From Pyrenopolyporus hunteri (lineage: Eukaryota > Ascomycota > Sordariomycetes > Xylariales > Hypoxylaceae): 64,000 nt of DNA. The notes below the pieces were generated by a model. The model was not told the origin of the DNA, did no database searches, and saw nothing but the letters and a program-made list of their open reading frames with translations. Both the position numbers and the translations under genes were made by a program. Positions 46,103 through 59,471 of this stretch are shown here, piece by piece (positions within the stretch are counted from its first letter, which is position 1; each line of letters opens with the position of its first letter). Location: NCBI GenBank assembly GCA_902806595.1, contig CADCXC010000018.1, positions 310,001 through 374,000 of the forward strand, given 5' to 3'.

Positions 46103-49100
46103 TCAGGCTTCGCCTCCCCGCGCCCGACCTCGTCTCCTGAAGAAGTCCATTACTCGCTTCGCCGCACCGCTACTACCCGCGTGGTCGTGAGGCCTTCCAT
46201 ACTCTTCCCCATCGTAAGCATCCACGAATCTCTTGTTCTTCTGTAGAACGCGACTTCCACGTCCGGACTGACGTCCGTCGTAGGGGTCAGAGTCGTAACC
46301 GCCCTGATAAGGCGCAGAAGTCTGTGCTTTTCGCTGAGGCTCGATGGAAGATTCGGATTCGGAGTTTAGAACCGCACCCTGCTGTAAATAGGAAGGAATC
46401 GCCGTAGGCCTCGCGTTCGACGAGAATCTTTGTTGGACGGGGCTGTTGAGAGGGTCTCCTCGGGCTGCCGGCGCCGATCCCAGTCGCGGTGACTGCAATG
46501 ACGGTTCATACGTCCCGTCCCCATATTGTTGTCCAACATTAGCTTGGTCGTGTTGCTGAGCCGCATACTGGTTATATTCGTCTACGTCGGGGGGCTCCTG
46601 AATCGGCAGATCTTGCTGGGAAATATCGGCAGAGGGAGTCGTAGGCTCCTTGCTTAGGCCCATTGCCCTCATTAGAGAGAAACGGCGATTCTGCGGCTTC
46701 TCAAGTGACGCTTGCGATCCGGCGATACTACCGCTTCGCTTCTTACCGATCCCCAGAGAAAAGGACCTCCTAGACGCGCGGGACTCCATCGAAGTCCTCG
46801 AATCGCCAGGTACTGCGTTTGACATGCTAATCGGGGGATACTTCTTTGATGGCTTTTCCCCTTGTTGATCCGCACGCTTCTTACGTCCTCCGAAGATTGA
46901 ACCACTGCGACCGAAGATCTTACCCCCGATTTCGCCAATAGTGTTCGATCTTCTGTGGCCCTTGGCCTCGCCCGTTTGCTGTTGTCCTTGACTAAAACCC
47001 GACACCTGTGCGAATTTCGAAGGTACGCTGATGCTGGGTCGACCGAAGTCCATGTCGGGCGTATCTTGAGGGATTGGGTTCGAGATAACGTAATTCTTCG
47101 AGCTTTTCGGTTGTTGAATGCTTCCATGAGCGTTAGTACCGGCAACGGCTGGGGGTAATGGTTGACCGTACGATCCTCGTGTAGATGAGGCCAATCTAGA
47201 GGCCGTTGAGTGCATCGAGCCTCCAGTAGCAGGCCTCGCCGACGACGTCCCGGAGGCCGTGGCACCCATATAAGCATGATCTGATGCCGTACGCGGCATA
47301 TTTGTCCGCGGAGGCGGGACGTCTCGCCGATGCGAGCTCGGCGGTTTTCGCGGGTCTCGAGGCGACGATGCGTATTCGTCTTTCGAGACCGGAGGGTCTC
47401 TCGGTAGGGGCTTGTCGGCAGGCGAAGATTGCACCTCGACAGGACCTTGGCTGGAGGAACGAGCCCGAGTCTTTCCGCGAGGAGTCCCGTGAGGATCCGA
47501 CTGCTCGCCTCCCCTCTGCGTCTGAGTTACGGGAGCGACATATTCCACCTGCACGGTTCGCCGCTTATTATCCTTCTGCTGTTTGTTATACGCTTGCTCT
47601 TCCGCGTCGGTCCTGCCCTGCCTCCGCGAGGAATCGCCCTGAGCGGCGGCCGACGATTTCGTCTTAGGCGGTTCCCTAACAGACGCACTCCTTGCTAAGC
47701 CTCCAGCCTCGGCATCATCGGTCGGTACGGTTGTGTTCTGGATCTCGCTGCTGGTAGTAGTGCTGCTGGTAATGAATTCCACGACGTGCGCATATTCGCT
47801 CAGCCAACTATGCCGAGCCACCTCAAATAGGTCTGCACGCTTTCGCGGGCTTGGGACTAGTATGCGACGCAGCAGATCTCGTGCATGAGGAGTAACGTAT
47901 TCAGGGAAGGTGAGCGGGGTGTTCACAATATACTTATACAGAAGGTTGATATTATCACCCTCGGGATTGGCGGGATCGTCATCAAACGGCAGATATCCTG
48001 CAAGCATGGCGTACTAAAACTTTGTAAGCAAGATCGGAGATGCGGTTACGAGAAACACAACGTCGCTTGAGAACTTACCAGGATAACGCCGCAACTCCAG
48101 ACGTCGACTTTTCGGCCCGTATAGAGCGAGTCGCTGACGACTAATTCTGGCGCTGCATAACACGGGCTTCCGCAGCTTGTCTGCATCAGATCGCCTCTGC
48201 GCATCCCGTTCGATTTGATCCTATCCAGGCCGACGCGCTTAACGAAGTCTCGATCAGACAGATTCAACTCTTCCTCTTCGGTCAGTTCGTCGTTCGGGTC
48301 GAAGGTATTGGCGAAACCGAAGTCGGTGATGATGATATTGCGATTTCGGTCAAGCAGTAAATTCTCAAGCTTCAGATCCCGATGGACAATGCCTTTCTTG
48401 TGGAGATACCCGACTCCCGAGATGAGTTGGGCAAAGAGTCTCCGGGCAGGGCCATCCTTCAAAAATCTATGGTTTAGAATGTAGTCGAAGAGCTCGCCGC
48501 CCGAAGCGTACTCGAGGACAATTCCGATGTGGCGCTCCGTCTCAGACATCTCGTGTAGTCGTACGATGTTGGGGTGCGAGATATCGCGTAGAATGGAAAC
48601 CTCACGATATATCTTGGCCAGCCTAGACGGGTTATTTCCTACGCTATCCCGACGGATGAGCTTAATAGCGACCTAAAAGCAGCTATTAGTATATCCCCGA
48701 AGCTGTTAGGAGCAAATAATCTCTTGGCTTACTTGGACACCTCCATCCTGCTTCCAACCGAGCTTTACTTTGCCGAACTCGCCTTCGCCGATGACGTTCC
48801 CCAAATAATAATCTCCGAATTTCGAGCCCTTCTCGCGTTTAGAATGATCGTGTCGGCTTCGGCCTACACGTCGGCCCTCTTCGTGCACATCGTTTGATGC
48901 GACAACAGGTGGGGGAGCAGCCTGATCGTCCTCCTCGGTAACCCGACGTGACGACGACTGATTTTGGGCCTCCCCTAACCGTTCTAGTTCTCGTTCGATA
49001 TCGTCTTCAGGCTGAGACACGATAACGCGATTAAGCACCTCGCTGGCCTCACGGGACGGCTGTCTGGACGAGTTGTTCGTAGCAGTCCTAACAGGCATCG

Positions 49101-49731
49101 TAGTTGTAACAGTTTGCCTGTGATCTTTGTTCGGGTTTGGTCTCTGGACGGGTTCCTGCGCGAGGTGTTGAGATGCTGCTCTTCGGCTTCGAGAGCTCGG
49201 ATCGTCATAAGCTCCCCGCGCCGAGTCGGAATGCCCGTTTGTCCTACTGCCGTCCCCTGCTGCTCGTCTCGGCGAGTTCGCAGCGGCTCGCTCTTCGGCA
49301 CGAGCTGCCCTTCGAGGATTAGCTACCCCGGAAGATGCCTGGTGCGTCGATGAGGTTCGCGGCGGCGCAACGGGGGGTTCATTTCTTCGGCGAGTCGAAG
49401 TCGATCTATCATATTCGGCCGAAGAGCCTGCCACAGGCACTGGCGACGCTAGTGCGCTTCGCGAAGTCATCGGAGATTGGGTCTGTTCTGGATAGGTTGT
49501 GACGGGGCTCGTGGCGTTCGCACTGTTGCCGCTCGGCCGTCTGGACGGCCGCCTCGAAGATGCAGGTGAAGCGTTCGCGTTTTCGCGGTTGGCATAGCGA
49601 CCGTCACGGTTGGGTGATTGGCCTGGGGTGTATTGTCGTTGGGACGAAGAAGCGGCGGCGGGCGAGGGCGTATTCAGAACGGGTATAGAGGTCGGCTGAT
49701 GAGGAGCTGACTGCAATGCAGCAGAAGACAT
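46103..49731 (-). CDS. KIN4: Kin4/Ppk1-like serine/threonine kinase
   Basis: Three exons: 49731-48733, 48672-48079 and 48013-46103, giving 1167 residues. A low-complexity, basic N-terminus of about 300 residues precedes the kinase domain. That domain has IGEGEFGKVK at 314-323, the catalytic Lys in VAIK at 337, HRDLKLEN from 430, DFGFAN at 450-455 and SCGSPCYAAPE ending near 509. Between DFG and APE lies a long acidic insert (about DPNDELTEEEELNLSDRD to GDLMQT), together with LAGYLPFDDDPANPEGDNIN, as in Kin4/Frk1 and fission yeast Ppk1. Yeast Kin4 acts at the mother-cell cortex and spindle poles in the spindle position checkpoint; the role in hyphae is less clear. The long C-terminus is Ser/Arg-rich, disordered, and ends in a basic RRRGRARGG tail. 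No kinase substrate can be inferred. Confidence 0.87.
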
Positions 49732-52700
49732 CTTCTACGCGATACGCGTAGGTCGCTTTGTCAGGGCTACTGAGATGCAACCCTGAAGGGACGGTACCTA
49801 AAACAAAGGGTCTAATACGACCAAACGACAATCCCCTTCTTTAAACGATGGATGCGAGTCGGGTAAGGCGGTGTCGATAAGGAGGGAAAATGGGGGGGGT
49901 GTTGGGAGAGTATAGGGAATGCCTGTACGCGGTTTGAATTTTTTTCCTTTTCCAGAAAATAAAAATCCAGAGGGCAGCCTGTTTCGTTTGATCCTCCAAT
50001 GAGCCAGTTCAGATTGGCATTGTGCGTTGCAATGAGGTGCTGTCTCGTTTGAAGGAAGTTCCGCGTGGATAAAGCAGCTGATCGGCGATTCGATTCTCCC
50101 TTACCAGGTCCTTATCAAACAATAGGTAGGTAGTCAGGTAGCAAAGCTTGCGGCAAGTCCACAAATCGCGTAAGACACGGCAATTCTTGAGTCCGTCGTA
50201 GAGTCCCAGCTGAGATACGGCCTGTCAGCTGCGTCGTTGCTATGCTCTGCTCGGTTCAGCGGTTCGAGCTTAGTAGGTTAGGTTAGGTAGGTACTGTGGT
50301 AATATTTCTTGTCTTGTCCTTGCAGCGACCAATTTAAAGGGGAGGCTTAGATGCACATGCAGATGCGGTTGCAGCTTCGGGCACCAGTAATCTTTAGCTT
50401 GTTTTCTTCCCCTTGTATCTCTTCCGACCTCCTTTTCTGCGAAATCAAGACAACCGCCAGGTGGAGAAGACAAAAAATTATGCGACAACCTAAGTCCTTC
50501 AATATCGGGGCGCGAAGAAGAGCTCGATTTACTTCCGAAAGGGAGAGGGCGGTAGAACTAGGTAATTAGTGGGTGTTGCTTTTAAGGGCCGCTTTCGAAG
50601 ACTTCCGATTCTAAACTCGGGTATCCGTGGATAATAAAGTAGCTGGTTCGGGATCCGAGAAGAGGGATCGGGACTGGGATTGGGAGGGATATGCGGGCGT
50701 TTCGTGTTCGCGCGTATGGCTGACCTGGAAACTGGAGAGGGTCGACTAATCGACAATGGTAGGTTTCAACCAAGTGATGACTGATGCTAGGCTAGTAACC
50801 CACAAAGCCTAGGGGCCAAGTTGAACCTATGTCTTCCTTCGCCGGCGCTGAGCCGAGTTTAATGCTCAGGTCTTTGCTGTCAATTGAGTTGTAAGACTGC
50901 TGGCTAATGCACCGCCTAACGGGAATCGGAGGACGCGTGTGATTAGGGGGGGCGACGGCCGGGGGAAGAGGGATGGAAGGGAAGAGGGATGGAAGGGAAG
51001 GGGAAAAAAGGGTTGGAGGACAACCAAATTAGGAGAGGGAGGGAGAGGGAGAGAGAGCTTGAGGTGCGGTATTCCGTACACACCGTCTCCCAATTGTTTA
51101 ATTTTTTCTTTTGCATACACTTAGTATATTCGCGCGATGAACTTGAAGTCGTTCCCGCCTGGATAAAGGCAGGCCAAGTAGTCTTCGGACGACGTGATGG
51201 GCGACGAGGAAAGAGGGAGGAAAAGTAAACCAACAACAATAATACAAGGCCCCCCAAAAACCCAGAGACCATCACTTTTGAAGTGAGATGAGCGTCAAAT
51301 TGGGGGACGTGGGTTACTGTGGGTTTACTATGGGTTGCTGTGGGCTGCTGTGGGTAGGGATGCCCTTGGGAGGGAAATTGAAAGATGGAACGGATGGAGA
51401 CGCCAGCAAGGGGGGTCTTGTCACACTGGACGTAGTTTCTGGCGTAGTGTACCTAGCTTTTGGCTTAGTTTTGGCAGCCGTACAACCGTGATAGCATGGG
51501 TAAAAGGTACATGCGCCAACTTGGGGGCGCCTTCTACTACCATGTACCCAGGTACCTAGGTACCTACTTTTAATTTTTTGGGATGTGTTTCCTTCCGACC
51601 AAGGAACCAGTCCGCTTTATTAGGAGGCTTGTGCTAACCGGAAGTGGGTGCGAAGTGCGCAAATTGGCAACGCGATAGGCGAGCTTCGTGGTACAAGACA
51701 CCCTGACGCTAGCCGCCTCGGGTAATAACCACGACAGGAAGACAGCCACCCACCCAGCTGCCACCTTGGAAGTCACTAAAATCATCCAATGCCCAAGAGA
51801 AGGCAACGACAGTAAACCACCATTTTCATGCAGGTACGATACCTAAGATGTACCTAGGTATAGCACAGTACAGTCCGCAACGACGGGTCTTCATGGTACC
51901 TATCATACCTACGTCCGGGTACATGCAAGTATGTAGGTACAGGTATCTTATCAGATATCGGACCATTAGCTACGGCTACATTCACCGAAAAGCTTAAGCA
52001 GCTAACCAGTGAACTTTTAGGATGATTCAGGTATAAAACACATACTAATTATGTACATCTACGTTGATCATTTTTGTATCTTCCTTAGTCTGACGTACAG
52101 ACCGCCAGTTGTCTCTGAACATCAACGTAGTGGCTATAATAGACGTTAATTATTATGGAGGGGTCAAGAAATATTTTCTGCATCCTTCAACTCAGGAATA
52201 GTATCTGCAGCTGACAACTTACGCAACTGATATCAGTCGTGGTGTTAGGCGTTGGAAAGAATGGAAAGGCCTTTCGAATGAAAGAGAAAAGAAAATCGAT
52301 GCCCTAGGGAAGGGTCTCCTACCATGATACTACCTACTCGCTGTCTATATCCCACTGTTGGAATCACTAAGTGCTGTGCGCAATCCGGAAAACGGAAACG
52401 CCTATAGCCTTATGGATCTACCTAGGTACTTTGACATATGTCTTATTGTTACACTAGAGGAATCCATGCGTGAGGAGGGCAGACGTGGAAGGACTCGCTC
52501 CCTGATACTTGGAAGTTCGCTAAGCCAGGATGGCCAGGTCCATTTAGCTACTTACGTTTCTCGACTAACGTACGTATCAAAGCCTATAAAATAGGACGCG
52601 ATCTATAAGTTGGGATTATCTCGAATATGCGAGATCCTCCCTGAACTCATGGCCAGTGCATCTTATAAGAGACAGCATGGGATATAGGTAAAATGTACGA

Positions 52701-55700
52701 TATTCTTAGATATACGCGAGAAAGCTACGATGGTATAACTCCGCCATTAACGTAAGTAGAAGATCTCAGGTCTTAACTACGTCTTATTTACCTACCTAGG
52801 TATATATGTAGTAACTTCAATATAAAGCTTGAATCCGATACATATGGGATATCTATGAAATATAAAATAATATTATACTCGAATCGCAGCTTATATAAAA
52901 TCCCGTCACTGACATCATAAAGCTTGACGCCAATTCTTATATACAAGTAACGTTCGAATCATGAAAGCCATAATATTGCAAGACGTATTGTACATAGACG
53001 TAGCTTCGTCTAGAACTTATTGCATCCAGCCACAAGGACCCCTGCTCTGGAAGACCCGCCCCCCGGCATCTCTTCTCGCCCCTCGCAACCTAGAAGGTAT
53101 AGACCTATGTACCTAGCAGCCCTAGGTGGCGTTCCCCGAGTTATAACGATGGCGAACTACTCATAGGTACCGTCTTAGGTACATCTATCCAACATTAACC
53201 ACCCCAAGTCCCGGCTAAGAGGACGGATAGCGCGGTACATATGCACACTATATCCCTCCTACTACGTGCCTGTATTTAATTGAATACAGGCGCCGTTCTC
53301 ATGTTAGGTAAGAACGTCAAATGGGCAACTCTGAAACAGCCGGGGCATTTGGGGTCTAAAAATACATATGTACCTCCATTTTAGTACCAGCCTATTTCAT
53401 CCTTCCCATCGAAGCACGTCCCAAAAACAAGAAATACAAGAAACGAGAAAAACGTGAGAGAAAAAAAAATAAGACGAATCCCACCTCAATCAGACAAAGA
53501 CCATCGCACATTATGGCACATACTATGGTACAATTAGAATCTTCCACCTGGCTTCTATCCCCCTTCTTCGACCCCGGTATTGGACAAGTTTACGCGAGGC
53601 CCATCCCTGCGGCGTCCGGTTGTTGCATTTATTCGTCTGCCTTGCGAGATAGTTAGAAGCTTGGTATTCTAATCTCGGAACGGTATCAATCGCTAGGTCA
53701 TTATCTATGCGCTCGGGATTATTCCTGTGAAATATTCGCTTCTTATCCCATTTCGATGCGTAAGGTACTCCCCGTTTAGGAGTTGGTCTGCGTTTCCCTG
53801 CTCGAGATCTCGCTGCTCGCGACACGGTCGCGATCTGGGGCCGGCCACCTTTGTTTTTCCAGCGGAAGTGTTGTTTGTTATGGCCGCGACGTCTGCGGCC
53901 ACTACAAACACAAGATTTAGCGATGATGATCCAGACTCGAGAATCCAACGGACGCGCTCCATCTTAGCTAAGTTTCAGTAAGGCTGAGGCGCCGGTCCAG
54001 TGAACAGGATTCGAGACGCGACTCTTACGACACCTCGCTTCACGTACGGTAAGAAAATACATGTAGACAACAAACCGATACATGTATGTAACATGCTAGC
54101 CCGGCATATCGCGCAAATCTCCCTCTCCACGACCTCTCATCTCACCACCCGCGTTTACCTACATACTTCCGTACAGACGCAGCATACAACAAGCAACAAG
54201 CAGCATGGAAGCAATTCTCTTCCGGCTTTTCAGCTGCGGCATATGACAGGCCCCCACCCTGCTGACAGGCTGAGAAGATCAGATCTTCTTGCATTAACAT
54301 CGGAGATGACCTTTCATGGATACGGGCAGGGGTCAGAGGAATAATTCAGACTTTATTAACCTTCGAGGCATAGCTCACCAGCCCGTTAGCCGAAAAGAGG
54401 CCAAGTTTCAAAGAGCTCAGACTTGAGAACCAGACCGCACTTTTACCCGCTTGAAGATCGTCGTCATCGTCCCAGGCTCATTCGACTTTACCCTTCGTTC
54501 GTATAGCCAGTCGAAGCCATCCGCTTTGTTTTCCCGAGGTAATCCCTCCTTCCCATGAAACATTACGGGAGCGCACAACAAGCCCTTGGTAATTCGTGCA
54601 ACCGTACTTCATAAAAGCAGATTCGCATGCTCGAAGCGAATTGGTCCAAGGGAAGCCAGTCTCTATGATTACCTACGTAATCACAAGCCCCGGCCAATCA
54701 AGAAGAGAATACATATGAGAAGAGCATGTTCATACAAACGTCGATCTTCAGCGCTTAATTAAGTCTCAAGCGAGCTTCAACATCTGCTCTGTGCACGCAC
54801 ACTCCGCAAAATTCAACCAAACCGGCGCAGTACATATAACCTGGAATTGATGTCTCGGATACGAATTCATCTCGACTCTACGGTTCGCTAACATGTGATG
54901 GCATTTCAGCAACCCGTCTCCTCCAGACCCTTAATAGCGGAAGCATCCGCGGGATAGATTAACGTGGCAACTACCTACATATGAGCGACCCGAAAGTGGA
55001 AATATGGCTAACTGCGCGATCATCCGGGGGCGTGGATCGCTCGGGGGCAATCTGACGCGAAGATTGAATATCGTCACCGCTACACCCCGAGCGCGACGAT
55101 CACCCGCGATCCGATCTCCCTATCTTCTTTCCCTAATATTATGGATTGATGAGCATTTAGCACGATCATCTACCTGGTTAGTAGTCGCCTAAGGGAGCCT
55201 TCATAAATGATCGGCGGTGAAAAGAAAATTGTTGTGACAAACGGATCGCCGTCTTATCCGTAGGTATTTACAGCATCGTAGTCCATTGATCACAGCAAGC
55301 TTTTGCTGTACGAAATCCAGTAGCGGACGGGATCGGGACTCTTTAATTAGATAGTCTGCTGTAAGAATGTGAAAACACGATTCCAGTGTAGAAACGGCCA
55401 CAGCCTAGTAGTCTATCTACCAGTTCTAGAAGCGCTTGTAAGAGCACCACAGGCGGTTCCCGGACAGCCATGGAAGATCGGTTCAGCGACCGCTCTATAC
55501 ATAATAGCAGCATAGGTAGAGAACACCAAGATACTATTATATACGGTTGAGCCCATCTACAAATATAGGACTCATTGCAATTCCATATGGAAAACGCCAG
55601 ACAGCTTCATCCCTACGGCGAGGTGTCATTTCGTAATGATGCAACGGCGAACGGCGCTGTATTCTACCATTATGGCGCGTCTATTTCAACCTAGCACTTT

Positions 55701-56792
55701 TACATCTACCCAGGAGCAATTCAACGCCGCCATTAACGGAGGACCGAAAACACTCACGTATTACGGGATCCATGTACCTCACTATCTCCCCGTCTCTTCA
55801 TTATACGCGTATCTCCCTATCTAGGTAGGTATCTACTTACATATATACATCTATCTTACCTACCTACCTAGATTTAACCATCCGACCTCTACGGCGAATC
55901 CACAGTCCTGACCCACGGGCACGCCGAACTACCGCCAACTAATTTACACATGCCCCGAGTCTGCTCGAAGACGCTCAGGTACCGCAGGAATAGGCGGCCT
56001 AGGGGCATCTCTCGATGTTGGCGCCAGTGTTCGTGCCGGCGCCGTAGCTGCGAGAGAAAGAGGGCAGAGGGGGGAGAGACTTAGTGAGTAACTAGATAGA
56101 TGATCGAGTGGGAGAAAGTAAGTAAGGTAAGGGGATAAAACCAGAACGGCGACGGCGCGGGGAGCGAGTACCGTGATTCTTTAATAGGCGTTCTAGGCCA
56201 GTCGATTCTTCTCGCGAAAGGGGCGTTGTTCGTACGGTGGTAGGAACGGTCTCTTTATCTACGCTCTTTTTGTCGGTAGATCTGGTCTAGAATTATTGGT
56301 CTGGCTCCTTTGAGCTTCGGTTGATGGGGTTGTTGTACGAGGTATGAGTGTATGGATGATAGGATATGGTAATGGGTAGGCTCGGCTCGGCCGTGAGCGG
56401 TAAGGAGAGGAACGTGTTGACTTTGCCCGTGATATGAAATGTTCTTCTCATGGGTATAGTAAAGCTATACCTAGAACGAGGGTCATGGTTTTCGGGGGTA
56501 TCTTATATCCCCTACACTACCTAGGTTCTAAGGGTCGCGTTACAAGCGGCTATAGCCCGGACATCGTCCGCAAGTGTGGGCGTTCACGGGAACTTATTGA
56601 GGACAGGCTTGGTCGCTTGGCTGATGGGTTTAAGCTGGTACTCCCGCTTAGCACGGAACCAGGATTTCGGAAGTATAAGGGGATTCTATAAGTTATCATA
56701 GACGATCGTGATATATGAGATCCGGAACAGATTAGCAGACGGTAAATTCGTTTGTATATCAAAGTATATGTCCCTCTAGCACCTACAAAAAC
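49732..56792. other. 7 kb stretch without supported genes
   Basis: This contains the kinase promoter and a long gene desert. Local features are a GGGAAGAGGGATGG purine tract near 50960-51060, GTGGGTTACTGTGGG-like repeats near 51308-51356, CCAGGTACCTAGGTACC at 51547-51563, CCTACCTAGGTATATATG near 52791, and ATCTAGGTAGGTATCTAC and TACCTACCTACCTAG near 55822-55870. Frames at 53523-53962 (reverse), 54000-54344 and 56434-56691 lack motifs, splice partners and codon bias. A small undetected multi-exon gene or long RNA could be missed. Confidence 0.4.
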
Positions 56793-58362
56793 TCACAACT
56801 TAATAGAAATATCCCACGCATCCAACGCAACCGCAAGCGTCGTAAGCACCGCGGCATACGCCACCAATATCCCCATGGTGACGGCGGGTCCGACATCCAG
56901 CGTAGGCACGGTCAGGTTCACCAGGCCCGTGAGCAGATTCGCAGCGAGGAAGATAGCCAGGCCGTTCCTGTTGAACGCGCGCAGCACCCTGCTCGTGGCC
57001 GTCTCGTACGCCTCCTTCTCGGTCTTCGCGTCCGTCGCGCTGTGGAACGACGGGAAGAAGACGCTCTCGATGGCGCAGCACGCCAGCAGCTGCGCCGAGT
57101 TGAACGCCGCGATCCACAGGATGTACGGCAGATTGGCTAGTCGTCGGGACACGTCCAGCCCCAGGCCGTAGTTGAAGTCCGTGGCGAAGAAGTACAGGAT
57201 CGACCAGATGGACGTCCACGCGGCCATGGTGAGGAGGAGAGTGGTTCTTTGGGAGCTGCTGCTAGTTCCGCTCCGTGGGTTGATGCTCCTAGGCAGCACA
57301 TACATGCCCGTATCCTGACCGGCCAAGAATATGGCAAGGTACCCGACGAAGCTGCATATGCCCTCCCTATTCATCGAGAAGAGGTCGGTCCGTGGCGCCA
57401 CGAGGATAAACGCTTTCAGATTCGTCGTCTCCAGCACGACCTGGTACATAACCCCGAGCAGGATGGCCAGCGCCGCATAAGACGGGATGATCCGGACCGC
57501 GGACTGGAAGAGGGCGACGAACGGGGGCAGGAAGCCGAGCGTGAAGAAGAAGTTCCAGTGGACGCCGTACTCGGTAACGTGTTCGGCGTAGTCGAGACCC
57601 TTGACGCTTATGAGACGGGCGATGCCAAGGATCAGCAGCGGGAGCGAGTGTCGCATGGCGTACACGAGCCTCTGCAGCAGCGGCGTGCCCTTCCCCTCGG
57701 CCCGCTCCTTGAGGACGGGGCGCGCGGCGACGACGCCGGCCGAGAAGACGAACGAGCCCACGCCCACGTCCATGAGCGAGGTGCCCCAGGTCTCGACCTT
57801 TGCGAACCTGCGGGGGAAGATGCGGAAATCGACCGCCAGAATGGCCAGGCACGTAGTGACCATCATCGAGCCCCTGTAGGTCGTCAGGAACGGCTTGGTG
57901 GACAGGACGCCCAGGGCGCCGGCGGATTTCTGGGCCTGCGCGCCGGGGGGCAGCTTGGGCTTCTTGCGCGACGCGGCGGGATTCGGGGGCAGCGCGTAGA
58001 CGAATATGGCGGGGACGAGGATCAGGCCGCAGAGGAGGAGCGGCGTGTTCGCGTAGAGGGTCATGGAGAGGAGGATCGCGACGACGTTGAGGAGGAAGTC
58101 GACCAGGAAGCTCAGGGGCTTGTACGGCTTGAAGAAGGACTGGCGGGATTGGAGGATGGACCATAGGACGAAGGAGATCTACGTAGTCGGTGATCTTGGG
58201 TTAGCTGGCGATTCTAAGCTCGTATACGAGATTTGGTTTCTTTGGTGATCCGCATACAGGTGCTATAGCTGTTACATAGTTGATTTCCGCGACCGAACCT
58301 CCCGACAGGCCGGACACGAAGTCCTCCTTCATCTGCTTGTAAGTGGTCGCATTGGAACCCAT
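56793..58362 (-). CDS. GWT1: GWT1, GPI-anchor inositol acyltransferase
   Basis: Two exons: 58362-58258 and 58178-56793, giving 496 residues. The product acylates the inositol of GlcN-PI in the ER during GPI-anchor synthesis (mammalian PIG-W). The start (MGSNATTYKQMKEDFVSGLS) and the following GGSVAEIN segment are conserved Gwt1 features. About twelve or more hydrophobic helices follow. Other conserved patches are FLTTYRGSMMVTTCLAILAV, FPRRFAKVETWGTSLMDVGV with the catalytic-region Asp, HWNFFFTLGFLPPF, NREGICSFVGYLAIFLAG and NGLAIFLAANLLTGLVN. Length is typical. The 305-codon frame on the opposite strand is a shadow. Gwt1 is the target of the antifungal gepinacin/manogepix class (established knowledge). 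Confidence 0.96.
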
Positions 58363-59471
58363 TTTCTATTCCCGTGAGGATTACAAGCACAGCAGGTAAA
58401 ACATAGAGCAAAAAAAAAAGGATTAGTTAGGGTGTGCTATCAAGGGTCGGTTCGCATCCTGGCGAGAGGAAGAGGTCGCAACCGTATGGACAGATGTCAA
58501 CTCGAGAGTTGATGTGTTGTCCTTACAACGGAACTAATGTTGAAGTTGAAGAGTTGCGCAAAGTGACAAACGAAAATTGGAGCTTAAGCTATGCGGGGTG
58601 GGCCAATCACATGCAGCGAAGTTCAGCTTAGTCATTAGCGGCCGTTCTGTGAGCTCATAGCGCTGCGGGCTGGGCGGCTCTCAGCGGTAGCACGAATATA
58701 CCTAAATTACGTAATCGAGGAGTATGAAGCAAACGGATCGCATATTATTAGGTAATACGGCATATCGGGAAAAGAAGATAGGGAGGCGTCCCGTCTCTTC
58801 TTTCAACATTCATGCCTTTGTCAAGCTAAACAATGGCAGGCTTGTTCAGAATTCAAGAAGGTTCTTTTCAATATAGCCACCTATACACAAAGCGCTTCTA
58901 GCCAGCCGCCTTCTATTATATGAAATCGTGGCCATGCGGATAGATATCTCTTTGTCGCGGGACCGGTGTGGAAGAAAACACCGAACTCATTATTCCCCTG
59001 ACCGATCTAGGAGGTAACAATTCCCCGTGCGAGGTCGAAGAAAAGGGTAGGGATCTGGGACCTCCTTTATTCTCACACGAGATGGCTCGCCTAACCTCAC
59101 CGTATCAAGGCTTCGGTGGACCGATGACTGTTCTTTTTACTCTTGGTACGCCCACAAGCTTACGAATACTTCGAGACTTCGTATTGTTATGTATAGTCTC
59201 TTGACGCAATACGACAGCACTCTATAAGATCCCCTTTGATCTATAATCTGCGCCTCTCTCCTCTTTCAGAATTCGGAAAGGAGAGCCGCAAAAGCCTTTG
59301 TGCCCGTTTATCTATTCATAGAAGATATCTTCAGGATCGACCCTTGCTCTGAGACGTTGAGCATGTTTCCCGGCCGAAGAACTTGCTTCGTAATTCTCGA
59401 AATAGTTCAGAGAAACGCTTCTGGCTCATTAGCTTATCACTCGTTTTTGACCTTGCGCACCTACGTATCCC
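58363..59471. other. Divergent intergenic region
   Basis: About 1.1 kb between divergent genes, presumably holding the GWT1 promoter and that of the BTB-like gene. Frames at 58434-58631, 58968-59204 and 59300-59536 are short; the last overlaps the next gene's start region. No specific site recognised. Confidence 0.45.

Noticed and set aside
53523..53962. 141-codon basic minus-strand frame in the gene desert
   Set aside because: No domain, no splice partner, overlapping frames on both strands; likely chance.
57249..58166. 305-codon plus-strand frame opposite GWT1
   Set aside because: It is highly charged, repetitive and exactly antisense to the convincing GWT1 coding region; a GC codon-bias shadow.
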